Shown: piece by piece, positions 12,401 through 20,495 of the stretch
Position numbering within the stretch: the stretch's first letter is position 1
How the letters are laid out: each line of letters opens with the position of its first letter
DNA from: Limnobacter humi
GTDB taxonomy: Bacteria; Pseudomonadota; Gammaproteobacteria; Burkholderiales; Burkholderiaceae_B
Direction: 5' to 3'
Length of the DNA: 64,000 nucleotides
Assembly: GCF_024518835.1 (NCBI RefSeq)
Contig: NZ_JANIGO010000002.1
Coordinates: 253,522 to 317,521, forward strand
The notes under the pieces: generated by a model
What the model was told of the DNA's origin: nothing
The model's database searches: none
The model's input: the letters and a program-made list of their open reading frames with translations, nothing else
Program-made: the position numbers and the translations under genes

Positions 12401-12969
12401 TTGTCGTGGGTGTCCTGCAGGCGGTTACCGGTCTCACGACGACGCTCCTTGTATTTGGATACACCCGCCGCCTCTTCCAAGAAAATGCGCAATTCTTCCG
12501 GGCGCGCTTCGATAATTCGGGCAATCATGCCTTGGCCAATGATCGCATATGCCCTGGGGCCCAAGCCTGTGCCCAGGAAAATGTCTTGAACATCGCGGCG
12601 TCGCACCGCTTGTTGATTGATGTAATACGTGGACTGACCATCCCGGGTCAACACCCGTTTCACTGAGATTTCGGCGTACTGGTTCCAGCTTCCCCCTGCC
12701 CGACCCTCGGCGTTGTCAAACACCAACTCGACACTGGCCCGAGAGGCTGGTTTGCGGTTGGAAGATCCGTTGAAGATGACGTCCTGCATGGATTCACCGC
12801 GCAATTCGGACGCTTTGGATTCACCCAGCACCCAACGAACAGCATCGATGATGTTGGACTTGCCACACCCGTTTGGCCCCACCACCCCCACCAAATTGCT
12901 GGGCACAGCGAAGGACGTGGGTTCGACAAATGACTTGAAACCGGCTAAACGAATATGAGTTAAGCGCAC
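9445..12969 (-). CDS. smc: Chromosome partition protein SMC
   Basis: ATPase that compacts and segregates the chromosome. The 1174-aa protein has the full SMC layout: Walker A GPNGCGKS at residues 31-38, a long coiled coil from about 170 to 500, a hinge region around 500-660, a second coiled coil to about 1000, and the C-terminal head with signature LLSGGEKALTA and Walker B FCLLDEVDAPLDDAN. It is the first gene of the minus-strand smc-zipA-ligA-galU run and is divergent from queF. The 122 nt between smc and queF hold the promoters of both. Confidence 0.97.
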   Translation of the reverse strand: MRLTHIRLAGFKSFVEPTSFAVPSNLVGVVGPNGCGKSNIIDAVRWVLGESKASELRGESMQDVIFNGSSNRKPASRASVELVFDNAEGRAGGSWNQYAEISVKRVLTRDGQSTYYINQQAVRRRDVQDIFLGTGLGPRAYAIIGQGMIARIIEARPEELRIFLEEAAGVSKYKERRRETGNRLQDTHDNLTRVEDIRRELGSQIERLEQQATIARQFKELEEGRNAKQRYLWTIRLNEAREQQNTGKAKLERARADLEQIQSQSIHTQTELFALREKQIDAQQTLENDQGQWIEANREVSRLEADLRVMAESRTRLGARVAELEAELASWAARESEATHRLDDILASAEDQQSILEELTIAVEEAELALEPLEESLSMARQSVDQQRAKVMDVQRQLSQVSSQQEAASRAESGIQAKLERLHGEKGQIAAPSGAELADIQRKVEDLTVELEESTAQLHDHEALLADAQDHLEQVQAAFNTERDRHANAQAQLSALEKLNEQLAESQTLKPWIERSGLADTPRVLRKLQVERGWERALESALRESLDSFQVRSVDMVAGFANQPPPSRVAFMETAPDSAPANPVGPEDLASLVRSSEPGVAQAIARALSGCLMAADLSAALAKRKGLKPGQKVFTPQGHCVTESGVQFYAAEDAQAGRLERMQQIEALRTEVRALDMLRSESLGKRDQLQLKLNEQKVLVAQSRQQVESITRRLHEAQVQLIRLQELQTRADGRREQINLDIAVLQSELEEQRAILLESEDRYAALDEQLAADSDVLEALKDKVLQIEQQLRDRQQSVQAAQRKKQDAEFDIRNQDSRKRECERDIAFAQAQIQQISQRKSSALVELDSLSEASAQESLQGALELRVIAEEKVVMSRDALEQIMSKVSELERIEKESDRQAEPLRAQIQDLALKIQAAEMTIEQYQNLLNEVQANVEAISAEILAMDVAPKASVLQAEVTRLTNAMQDLGAVNLAALEELAAATERKSFLDQQAADLVEAMTTLEDAIRKIDKETRDLLQETFNVVNGHFSRLFPKLFGGGEARLVMSGEEILDAGVQVFAQPPGKKNGTIHLLSGGEKALTATALVFAIFELNPAPFCLLDEVDAPLDDANTERFSRLVKQMSEQTQFLFISHNKIAMEMAEQLIGVTMQEKGVSRIVAVDLAAAEKMATETV

Positions 12970-13024
12970 GATGAAGCGTTGGGAAGGCCAATAGAAGAAC
13001 GGTGAAAACGGAACTGCGGCAAAA

Positions 13025-13050
13025 CGGGCATACTCTGCCCGCTTTATAAT
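13025..13050 (+). promoter_or_regulatory. queF promoter region with inverted repeat
   Basis: A perfect -10 hexamer TATAAT lies at 13045-13050, about 40 nt before queF. Immediately upstream is a perfect 6-bp inverted repeat, CGGGCA and TGCCCG around a 5-nt centre (13025-13041), inside the spacer between -35 and -10. No good -35 hexamer is visible. The repeat may be a regulator site; the regulator is unknown. Confidence 0.45.
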
Positions 13051-13091
13051 AGCAAAGCCGATGCCCCATAAGTTTCACTCGAGCGAGAATC

Positions 13092-13511
13092 ATGAGCAAC
13101 AAGCCCAGCCGGGAACTGCAGACCTTCCCGAACCCGAACACGGACCGCCCTTATCACGTGCACATTGAAGTGCCGGAGTTTACCTGCTTGTGCCCACTAA
13201 CGGGTCAGCCAGACTTCGCAACCCTGGTCATCGATTACCTGCCCCACCTGAAAAACGTGGAGCTGAAAAGCCTGAAAATGTATATGTGGTCTTACCGCGA
13301 CGAGGGCGCCTTCCATGAGGCAGTGACCAACCGCATTCTGGACGACTTAGTGGCCGCAACCGAGCCGCGCTACATGAAGCTGACAGCCAAATGGTATGTG
13401 CGTGGCGGTGTATACACCACGGTGGTGGCTGAGCACCGCCAGGCTGGCTGGACGCCCCTGCCCAAGGTTGAGTTGGACCAGATTTCGACCATGAACCCCA
13501 CCCGCGGATAA
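13092..13511 (+). CDS. queF: NADPH-dependent 7-cyano-7-deazaguanine reductase (short type I)
   Basis: Reduces preQ0 to preQ1 in queuosine biosynthesis for tRNA modification. The 139-aa length is that of the single-domain QueF class. The nucleophilic C34 lies in [11 protein letters not shown] with acid D41, and the family motif [20 protein letters not shown], which binds NADPH and the substrate, follows. It is the first gene of a plus-strand run that continues into dapC 6 nt downstream. I see no clear preQ1 riboswitch in the short upstream region. Confidence 0.96.
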   Translation: MSNKPSRELQTFPNPNTDRPYHVHIEVPEFTCLCPLTGQPDFATLVIDYLPHLKNVELKSLKMYMWSYRDEGAFHEAVTNRILDDLVAATEPRYMKLTAKWYVRGGVYTTVVAEHRQAGWTPLPKVELDQISTMNPTRG

Positions 13512-13517
13512 GTTTGC

Positions 13518-14705
13518 ATGCTCACGCCCGTTAAAAACCTGGAAAAACTGCAGCCCTACCCCTTTGAGCGCCTTCGGGCGTTGTTTGGGGGTGTACAGCA
13601 CGCGGGCGGGCTGAGCCATGTCAACCTGTCGATTGGTGAACCGAAACACCCAACACCTGAACTGATCAAGCAAGCCGTGATCAACAATCTGGATGGTCTG
13701 GCTGTGTACCCGGGTACGCAAGGCTTACCGGCCATCCGCAACACGATTGCGCAATGGATTTTGAAGCGGTTTGAGGCCCAGGTGAACCCAGACACCCAGG
13801 TACTGCCCATCCTCGGCTCACGTGAAGCCCTGTTTGCATTTGCGCAGGTGGTGCTAGACGGCTGCCCCGCTGGTAGCAAAGTGGTGTTTCCCAATCCGTT
13901 CTACCAAATTTACGAGGGTGCAACCTTTTTGGGCGGCGCCGAGCCCGTGTTTGTCAACATTGACCAAGCCACCGGGCTACCCGACTTTGCATCGTTGAGC
14001 GCTGAAACCCTGGCAGCCACTCGGCTGATGTATGTGTGCTCGCCCAACAACCCCACTGGCGCAGTGTACACACTGGACGACTGGCAACGCCTGTTCGACT
14101 TGGCCGATGAACATGACTTTGTGATCGCCTCCGACGAGTGCTATTCGGAAATTTACTTGGATGAAGGCAATCCGCCCATCGGTGGCCTGGAGGCTGCTGC
14201 ACGCCTGGGTCGGTCAGACTTTAATAATCTGGTTGTGTTTTCCAGCTTGTCAAAACGGTCCAACGCCCCGGGCTTACGTTCTGGCTATGTGGCTGGAGAC
14301 GCCGATTTGATGGCAGACTTTCTGCGCTACCGCACTTACCATGGGTCGGCGATGTCTACCACCATACAGGCTGCCAGTGTGGCGGCTTGGTCTGACGAAG
14401 CCCATGTGGCCGAAAACCGACGCCTGTACCGCGAGAAATTTGAGTCATTCAAAGCGATTATTGGCGACAAGTTGCCCTTGCACATTCCACCCGCTGGTTT
14501 TTACTTCTGGGTGAAGGTACCGGGCAGCGACACTGAATTCGCCAAAATGCTGTTTGAACAAGCCCACATCACCGTACTACCCGGCAGTTTTTTGGGAAGA
14601 ACACACGAAGGTATTAATCCGGGCGACGGGTACATTCGAATTGCCTTGGTCGCCTCCAAATCGGAGTGCGACGAGGCCGCACATCGTATTCACGCCATTC
14701 TCTGA
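13518..14705 (+). CDS. dapC: Succinyldiaminopimelate transaminase
   Basis: PLP-dependent aminotransferase of the lysine/diaminopimelate pathway, converting N-succinyl-2-amino-6-ketopimelate to N-succinyl-LL-diaminopimelate. The 395-aa protein is a class I/II aminotransferase with the Schiff-base lysine K246 in SSLSKRSNAPGLRSGY, and the CSPNNPTGAVY and SDECYSEIY segments that hold the cofactor. The gene lies directly before dapD, the preceding step, which supports DapC rather than another transaminase. Confidence 0.92.
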   Translation: MLTPVKNLEKLQPYPFERLRALFGGVQHAGGLSHVNLSIGEPKHPTPELIKQAVINNLDGLAVYPGTQGLPAIRNTIAQWILKRFEAQVNPDTQVLPILGSREALFAFAQVVLDGCPAGSKVVFPNPFYQIYEGATFLGGAEPVFVNIDQATGLPDFASLSAETLAATRLMYVCSPNNPTGAVYTLDDWQRLFDLADEHDFVIASDECYSEIYLDEGNPPIGGLEAAARLGRSDFNNLVVFSSLSKRSNAPGLRSGYVAGDADLMADFLRYRTYHGSAMSTTIQAASVAAWSDEAHVAENRRLYREKFESFKAIIGDKLPLHIPPAGFYFWVKVPGSDTEFAKMLFEQAHITVLPGSFLGRTHEGINPGDGYIRIALVASKSECDEAAHRIHAIL

Positions 14706-14731
14706 ACAATTTTTGAGCCAAGGAACACACC

Positions 14732-15562
14732 ATGAGCCATGCATACCAGTCCATCATTGAACAAGCTTGGGAAAACCGCGCCGATATTTCCCCATCGAAA
14801 GCGCCTGCTGATGTGCGCGAAGCAGTTCAAGCCACACTGGAAGAGTTGAACAAGGGCAGCCTCCGGGTGGCGTCCAAAGAAAATGGCGATTGGGTGACGC
14901 ACCAGTGGATCAAGAAGGCGGTGCTGCTGTCGTTCCGCCTGGAAGACAACAAACCCATGCCTGCCGGTGGCTTCACTCAGTTTTACGACAAAGTGCCCAG
15001 CAAGTTTGCCAATTATTCCGAAGAAGATTTCAAGGCAGGCGGTTTCCGGGTGGTACCCCCCGCTGTTGCCCGCCGTGGCAGCTTCATCGGAAAAAATGTG
15101 GTGCTCATGCCCTCTTACGTCAACATTGGTGCATACGTGGACGAAGGCACCATGGTAGACACCTGGGCAACGGTCGGCTCCTGCGCGCAAATCGGTAAAA
15201 ACGTACACCTGTCCGGTGGTGTGGGCATTGGTGGCGTATTGGAACCCCTGCAAGCAAACCCCACCATCATCGAAGACAATTGCTTCATCGGTGCCCGCTC
15301 GGAGGTTGTGGAGGGCGTGATCATTGAAGAAAACTCCGTGATTTCCATGGGCGTGTACATCGGCCAAAGCACCAAAATTTACAACCGCGAAACTGGTGAA
15401 GTCACATACGGCCGTGTGCCTGCAGGCTCAGTGGTGGTCAGTGGCTCATTGCCCTCCGCCTGTGGCAAATACAATTTGTATTGCGCCGTCATTGTGAAAC
15501 AGGTCGATGCCAAAACACGGGCAAAAACTGGCATCAATGAACTGCTGCGTAGTGCCGAATAA
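14732..15562 (+). CDS. dapD: Tetrahydrodipicolinate N-succinyltransferase
   Basis: Transfers succinyl from succinyl-CoA to tetrahydrodipicolinate in the succinylase branch of lysine and meso-diaminopimelate synthesis. The 276-aa protein has a helical N-terminal domain and a left-handed beta-helix of hexapeptide repeats (for example [20 protein letters not shown]), as expected. AAGGAACAC ahead of the ATG supplies the ribosome binding site. It lies 26 nt after dapC. Confidence 0.96.
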   Translation: MSHAYQSIIEQAWENRADISPSKAPADVREAVQATLEELNKGSLRVASKENGDWVTHQWIKKAVLLSFRLEDNKPMPAGGFTQFYDKVPSKFANYSEEDFKAGGFRVVPPAVARRGSFIGKNVVLMPSYVNIGAYVDEGTMVDTWATVGSCAQIGKNVHLSGGVGIGGVLEPLQANPTIIEDNCFIGARSEVVEGVIIEENSVISMGVYIGQSTKIYNRETGEVTYGRVPAGSVVVSGSLPSACGKYNLYCAVIVKQVDAKTRAKTGINELLRSAE

Positions 15563-15566
15563 ATTC

Positions 15567-15929
15567 ATGGGAAACACGGTCAAGCAAGTAGAGGTTTACG
15601 GTATTCCGAATTGTGACAGCGTTAAAAAAGCGTTGAAAAACCTGAAAGATGCCGGTGTACAGCCAGTTTTTCACAACTTCAAGACAGAAGGTGTGGACCC
15701 AGGCTTGCTGTCCACCTGGTTGAATTCCATGGGCGTGGACAAAGTCATCAACAAAAAAGGTACCACCTGGCGCGGCCTATCGGTGGATGTACAGGCTCAA
15801 GCATTGAGCTCGACAGGCGCACACGCACTGGCGCTGAACAATCCGTCGGTGATTAAACGGCCTGTGGTGAAGATTGCTGATCAATGGACGATTGGCCTGA
15901 CCGACTTTTCGGAATTTTTTCATGAATGA
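15567..15929 (+). CDS. ArsC/Spx-family thioredoxin-fold protein
   Basis: A 120-aa protein of the ArsC/YffB family with the N-terminal YGIPNCDSVKKAL motif (single cysteine C16) and the later RPVVKIADQWTIG segment. Such proteins are glutathione-dependent reductase-like, but their substrate is usually unknown; in Burkholderiales the gene is often found beside dapD, as here. The ATG at 15567, 4 nt after dapD, gives the family N-terminus; an earlier in-frame start would overlap dapD. It overlaps prmB by 8 nt. Confidence 0.85.
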   Translation: MGNTVKQVEVYGIPNCDSVKKALKNLKDAGVQPVFHNFKTEGVDPGLLSTWLNSMGVDKVINKKGTTWRGLSVDVQAQALSSTGAHALALNNPSVIKRPVVKIADQWTIGLTDFSEFFHE

Positions 15930-16836
15930 CACAGCCGGCCACATTGCAGTGGACATTCGCGAGCTGAAAACAGTTCGCGACTGGATTCGTTTTGGAGTGT
16001 CAGAGATGCGGCGTGCCAAAGTTTTTTTTGGCCACGGCTGTACCAATGCGTTCGATGAAGCCGTGTACTTGACACAGACCGCCCTCTCGTTGCCGGTGAT
16101 GGAGCCTCTGGATGTGTTTTGGGATGCCCGTTTGACCGAGCATGAAAAAACACGGCTGCTGAACATGCTCACAGAGCGGATTGTTCACCGCAAACCAGCC
16201 AGTTACATCACCGGCGAAAGCTGGTTGCAAGGCCATCGCTTTGATGTCGACAAGCGGGTGATCATTCCGCGATCGTTCATCGCTGAATTGCTGGCTGACC
16301 AACTAACGCCGTGGGTCAATGACCCCGACGCCCCCTTGCACGTGTTGGACATGTGCACAGGGTCAGCTTGTCTGGCTATTCTGGCTGCGCATGCATTTAA
16401 CAACGCCACGGTGGTGGGCGCCGACCTGTCCGCCGATGCGCTGGAAGTAGCGCAAAGCAACGTGAAACACCATCAGCTTCAGGACCGGCTTGAGTTGGTC
16501 CAGACGGATCTATTTGAAGGCCTGCCAGGTCGACAGTTCGATCTTATCATCACCAACCCGCCCTACGTGAACGAACAATCCATGCGCAGCCTGCCGCCAG
16601 AATACCTTCACGAGCCGCGCATGGCATTGGCTGGGGGCGATAACGGCATGCAGTTAATTGACCGCATTTTGCTGGACGCACCCAAGCATTTGAGCGACGG
16701 CGGGCTTTTGGTGGTCGAGCTGGGTAATGAAAGACCTCATTTTGAGAACGCATATCCGGATTTGAATGTGATTTGGCTAGAGACATCTGCCGGCGATGAG
16801 CAGGTGTTCCTCATCCACAAAGAAGACCTCGAATGA
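15922..16836 (+). CDS. prmB: Ribosomal protein L3 glutamine N5-methyltransferase
   Basis: SAM-dependent enzyme that methylates a glutamine of ribosomal protein L3. The 304-aa protein has the class I methyltransferase glycine-rich motif (VLDMCTGSACLAI, around residues 136-148) and the catalytic NPPY motif at residues 212-215, within NPPYVNE. The N-terminal helical domain and VNE after NPPY are typical of PrmB rather than PrmC. It starts 8 nt inside the ArsC-like gene and its stop overlaps the next start (ATGA), so all three are translationally linked. Confidence 0.93.
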   Translation: MNDTAGHIAVDIRELKTVRDWIRFGVSEMRRAKVFFGHGCTNAFDEAVYLTQTALSLPVMEPLDVFWDARLTEHEKTRLLNMLTERIVHRKPASYITGESWLQGHRFDVDKRVIIPRSFIAELLADQLTPWVNDPDAPLHVLDMCTGSACLAILAAHAFNNATVVGADLSADALEVAQSNVKHHQLQDRLELVQTDLFEGLPGRQFDLIITNPPYVNEQSMRSLPPEYLHEPRMALAGGDNGMQLIDRILLDAPKHLSDGGLLVVELGNERPHFENAYPDLNVIWLETSAGDEQVFLIHKEDLE

Positions 16837-18725
16837 TCCAGATCACCGGGCTGTCGATTGCCCGCGGCAGCAAGTCAATTCTCAAGCAGGCAAACCTCAC
16901 CCTATTCCCCAAGGAAAAGGTTGGATTGATTGGACACAACGGTGCTGGAAAATCGAGTTTTTTCGCCAGCCTACTGGGTGAGTTACCTGTGGACGCCGGC
17001 AATATTGAGATTCCGCAAGCTTGGTCTGTGGCGTGGATTGATCAGGAGGTCACAGCCAACGACACACCAGTGATTGATTTTGCATTGGAGGGCGATCGCG
17101 CCCTGCATACTATTCGACAGCAAATTCGGCACGCAGAGTCAAGCGGTGAGTCCGCGCACATTGCTCACCTGTATGAGCAGTTGGACAACCTGGATGGCTA
17201 CACTGCCGAAAGTCGCGTCGCCACGATTCTGCATGGCCTTGGATTTAAACCGGAAGATCTTCAGCGCAACGTTGGCGAGTTCTCCGGTGGATGGAAAATG
17301 CGGCTGAATTTGGCCAAAGTGTTGGGCTCACGCGCTGAGCTTATTTTGCTGGATGAACCCACCAACCACCTCGACATTGAGGCGGTCCTGTGGTTGGCCC
17401 AGTGGATTCGTCAGGTGGATTGTACTGTTCTGGTCATCTCCCATGACCGAGAATTTCTGGATGAGATTTGCACTCACACCGTGCATTTGCATGGCGAGCA
17501 ACTGGTGAAGTACACGGGCAATTACTCCACATTTGAACGCACCTTTGCCGAAAGGGCCGAACAGGTGGATCAGGCCAATCGGAAAGCCAGTGCAGAAATT
17601 GAAAAGCTCCAACGCTTTGTGGAACGCTTTAAGGCCAAAGCCACCAAGGCCAAGCAAGCCCAAAGTCGCGTCAAGCGAATCGAAAAAATCAAATTGATTG
17701 AAACCTACCAAGTGCAGGCACATGCAGAAATCCCTTTTCTGGAACCGCACAAAAGCCCGGACCCATTGGTCGTTCTGGCTCGGGCTGCATGTGGCTACAA
17801 TGCCGAGAAACCAGTGATCAGTGGTTTGAATCTCGAAATTCGCCCAGGTGACCGAATTGGCTTGCTGGGGTCTAACGGCAATGGTAAAACCACCTTGGTC
17901 AAAAGCCTGGTCGGCGATCTTCCGTTGCTGTCCGGTGACCGAGTGGAGGGCAAAGGTTTGGTTGTGGGCTATTTTGCGCAAGACCAGATTGAATCACTGG
18001 ACATGGCCGCCACACCACTCCAACACCTTGCTCGCGTGGATCGGCAAGCCACCGAGCAGCAGCTTCGGGATTTTTTGGCTCGATTTGACTTTCGTGACGA
18101 AAAAGTCCGCCAAACCGTGGGGAATTTTTCTGGCGGCGAAAAGTCACGCCTTGCATTGGCACTGCTGGCTTACCTTCGGCCCAACCTCCTGCTTCTGGAT
18201 GAACCCACCAATCACTTGGACATGTCCACCCGACAGGCCTTGGTCAACAGTTTGATTGAATTCGAAGGGGCCCTGGTGATGGTATCCCACGATCGGCATC
18301 TGCTGGAGTCCATCACCGACACCTACTGGCGAGTGCATGCGGGCCAAGTAAGCCCGTTTGACGGTGACTTGGAGGACTACGCCAATCTGCTGAAAAAAGA
18401 ATCCAGCCAGACAGATCGCTCCAAGGAACCAGCCAAAGCAACCCAAGGCCAACCAACGGATCGACAAGCCGCTCATCAACGACTCAAAACCCTGCGCAAT
18501 CAGATTAAAAAAATCGAAAAACAATTGGAAGAATGCACGGCCCAGCGGCAATTGGCCGACACCGCATTGCACAACCTGGATTACAGCAAACCGGATACAG
18601 CAAGCCTGGCCGCTCGATTGGCCCACGAACGGGAGACGGCCCACCGGCAGGTTGAAGATCACGAATTCAAGCTGCTGGAATTGATGTTGGAATCAGAGAC
18701 ACTGGAATCTGAACTGGGTCTTTAA
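16833..18725 (+). CDS. ABC-F family ATPase, YheS-like
   Basis: A 630-aa protein with two ABC ATPase domains and no membrane segments, so an ABC-F translation factor rather than a transporter. Domain 1 has Walker A GHNGAGKS (34-41), signature FSGGWKMRLNLAK and Walker B LILLDEPTNHLD; domain 2 has GSNGNGKTT (about 349) and FSGGEKSRLALALL. The linker between them is charged and the C-terminal 100 residues form a coiled coil. Order and length fit YheS (EttA-like paralog) best. Its start overlaps prmB by 4 nt. Confidence 0.9.
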   Translation: MIQITGLSIARGSKSILKQANLTLFPKEKVGLIGHNGAGKSSFFASLLGELPVDAGNIEIPQAWSVAWIDQEVTANDTPVIDFALEGDRALHTIRQQIRHAESSGESAHIAHLYEQLDNLDGYTAESRVATILHGLGFKPEDLQRNVGEFSGGWKMRLNLAKVLGSRAELILLDEPTNHLDIEAVLWLAQWIRQVDCTVLVISHDREFLDEICTHTVHLHGEQLVKYTGNYSTFERTFAERAEQVDQANRKASAEIEKLQRFVERFKAKATKAKQAQSRVKRIEKIKLIETYQVQAHAEIPFLEPHKSPDPLVVLARAACGYNAEKPVISGLNLEIRPGDRIGLLGSNGNGKTTLVKSLVGDLPLLSGDRVEGKGLVVGYFAQDQIESLDMAATPLQHLARVDRQATEQQLRDFLARFDFRDEKVRQTVGNFSGGEKSRLALALLAYLRPNLLLLDEPTNHLDMSTRQALVNSLIEFEGALVMVSHDRHLLESITDTYWRVHAGQVSPFDGDLEDYANLLKKESSQTDRSKEPAKATQGQPTDRQAAHQRLKTLRNQIKKIEKQLEECTAQRQLADTALHNLDYSKPDTASLAARLAHERETAHRQVEDHEFKLLELMLESETLESELGL

Positions 18726-18733
18726 CACGGATC

Positions 18734-20290
18734 TCAGACAGCATTTGCTGGTGTGTGCTGCATCAAAAAGACAGGAAAATCTGGCCACGTGAAAGCGCTG
18801 CCGCAGCCGCCGGCCAGTGTGGTGAGGGTATTGAGATTCCCGATAAACAACGCCTGCTCAGTTGGGGATCCGATTTCAAACAGTTTACCGGTCAACTGAC
18901 TTAACAACATGTCCGGCAGTTTTCCGGGTGAAGGATCGATCACTGGCGCATCACCCAAACGCATCAACAAGGCTGCGCTGGTATCTGTCGACAGGCTTCG
19001 AGCCTGTTTCGCTTCGTGATAAGCCAATTCAACAAAGGCCAGGTGCCACTGAATCCATTTTGGCCATGCCTCGTTGACCACAGACAGGGTGCGGTTCCGC
19101 TGTGTGACCAATTCATCGTAGGCCTCAGGAACCTGCCATGGTGTCTGGTGATCCCAGTCCAACCACCGCAATGCATTCCGGATGGCTGTCTCCTGTTGAT
19201 GAATCCCATTTGTACCACCCACGGCTTGGGTAAGGTTCGGCAGCATGTCCATGGACATCAGAAATGAATCTTCCGCACTCAGCAACGTGCGAAGCAACTG
19301 GTCTGATGTAGCGGCCACCCTCACCGGCGGTTCAGAACCAGCAGACCGCTGATCATCGGATTCGGAGTCGCTCACCGAAAGACCTTGCTGAATCGAGGGC
19401 TCTGCGATCAACCGGTTGGACACAGGAAGATTCTGCTGCCGCCGCCACCACACCGCGAAGCCCAATGCACCCAGCAAGGAAAGCCCCAACACACCATATA
19501 CGCTCACCGGCCAGTCTGGCATTGCTGTGCTCGGTATCGTTGGTGGTGAATCGGAGGGTGGTTTTACCTGCTGGGTTGCGGCTTGAGCAACGACCTTTGG
19601 CTGGATCGGCATGGTTTGCCTGGAATCTATTGAGGCCGACACTGGCTCGGTTGAAGCCACTGGTTGTGGAGAGGCAGTTGGCGCACTGTTCGCTTTGTTG
19701 ATCTGGGCTCGGTATGGTTCGGGCAATGAATGGTTTGGCGGCAGCGCCTGACGGGTGTTGCCAACCAGCGATCTCGGCTCGAAATCGCGAAAACCACCTG
19801 CGCTGCCAGGCAAGGGGTCGGACAACAGGTTTTGTGCCGACGCTCCGCTTGATCGTGCTGAAGGCGAATTCAGGACATCCGGCATGGCCGTGGGTGTCAC
19901 GAACACTGGCCAGCTGAGTTCAAATACGTTCAGTGGGCAGGAGGACCGAAGCAGGAGAGTACCTTCCGTGGAGCTCAAGATAAATGGCCCAGTGAAATGC
20001 AGCTGGATGGTTTGATCGGTGCGCTTTGAAATATCCACTGCCAAAGGTCTGGGCTCGGCATCCCGCTCCCCGCCAAGCCATTGGGCCTGCAAACAGGCCG
20101 GCCGGATCACCGAAAAACCGGCGTGTTCAGTTGATCGCAAATCGACCCGATAGTCGGGTCGAAAGCCCAACTTGCTGGTTCCCGACAAAACGCCAGCCTC
20201 AATGGCCACGGCGTTGCCCGCTGGCCATACGATCAGCAGGCTTGTTATTAGTCGGATCAAGATCGACTCAACGCGCATGTGCACACCCAT
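18734..20290 (-). CDS. FimV-like single-pass membrane protein, function unknown
   Basis: I do not recognise this 518-aa protein with certainty. It begins with a hydrophobic signal-like segment (about residues 9-32, ending VAIEAG). A periplasmic stretch follows whose pattern (GVLSGTSKLGFRPDYRVDL, then RSSCPLNVFELSWPVFV) recalls the N-terminal domain of FimV/HubP proteins. After a Pro/Ser/Thr-rich linker there is one membrane segment (VYGVLGLSLLGALGFAVWW) and a helical cytoplasmic region. The ATG at 20290 is preferred over an upstream GTG because GGGGTGA lies 5 nt before it. It ends 8 nt from the convergent ABC-F gene. Confidence 0.6.
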   Translation of the reverse strand: MGVHMRVESILIRLITSLLIVWPAGNAVAIEAGVLSGTSKLGFRPDYRVDLRSTEHAGFSVIRPACLQAQWLGGERDAEPRPLAVDISKRTDQTIQLHFTGPFILSSTEGTLLLRSSCPLNVFELSWPVFVTPTAMPDVLNSPSARSSGASAQNLLSDPLPGSAGGFRDFEPRSLVGNTRQALPPNHSLPEPYRAQINKANSAPTASPQPVASTEPVSASIDSRQTMPIQPKVVAQAATQQVKPPSDSPPTIPSTAMPDWPVSVYGVLGLSLLGALGFAVWWRRQQNLPVSNRLIAEPSIQQGLSVSDSESDDQRSAGSEPPVRVAATSDQLLRTLLSAEDSFLMSMDMLPNLTQAVGGTNGIHQQETAIRNALRWLDWDHQTPWQVPEAYDELVTQRNRTLSVVNEAWPKWIQWHLAFVELAYHEAKQARSLSTDTSAALLMRLGDAPVIDPSPGKLPDMLLSQLTGKLFEIGSPTEQALFIGNLNTLTTLAGGCGSAFTWPDFPVFLMQHTPANAV

Positions 20291-20414
20291 GAAATCACCC
20301 CGTACGTTGCACACAGATTACTCAGTGCGTATGCAGCTGCGGTATCCTTGGGTTGGCCTAATTCGGATGGGTGAACGGTTGTGAGGGCTGAAAGCATTCC
20401 TTCAGCGTAAAACT

Positions 20415-20456
20415 AGAACGTTCGTTCTTCTCATTGAAATTACTCTTGAGTAAACT
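20415..20456 (+). promoter_or_regulatory. Candidate operator and promoter of the acyl-CoA synthetase gene
   Basis: A perfect 14-bp palindrome, AGAACG-TT-CGTTCT, occupies 20415-20428, directly followed by a plausible promoter: -35 TTCTCA (20428-20433), 17-nt spacer, -10 TAAACT (20451-20456). The GAACG-N2-CGTTC form is like operators of TetR-type regulators of fatty-acid genes. Assignment to any particular regulator is inference. Confidence 0.45.
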
Positions 20457-20495
20457 ACGGCCAACCAACAAGAAAGAAAAATCGGGAGACCCTCT

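Noticed and set aside
12970-13091. preQ1 riboswitch before queF
   Set aside because: I could not fit the short preQ1-I aptamer (C-rich loop and A-rich tail near the start codon) to this stretch.
18144-18662. Long open frame antisense to the ABC-F gene, and similar long antisense frames within glnD, smc, serS, prmB and trxB
   Set aside because: They are shadows of strongly coding genes in other frames, with low-quality composition, no ribosome binding sites and no recognisable domains.
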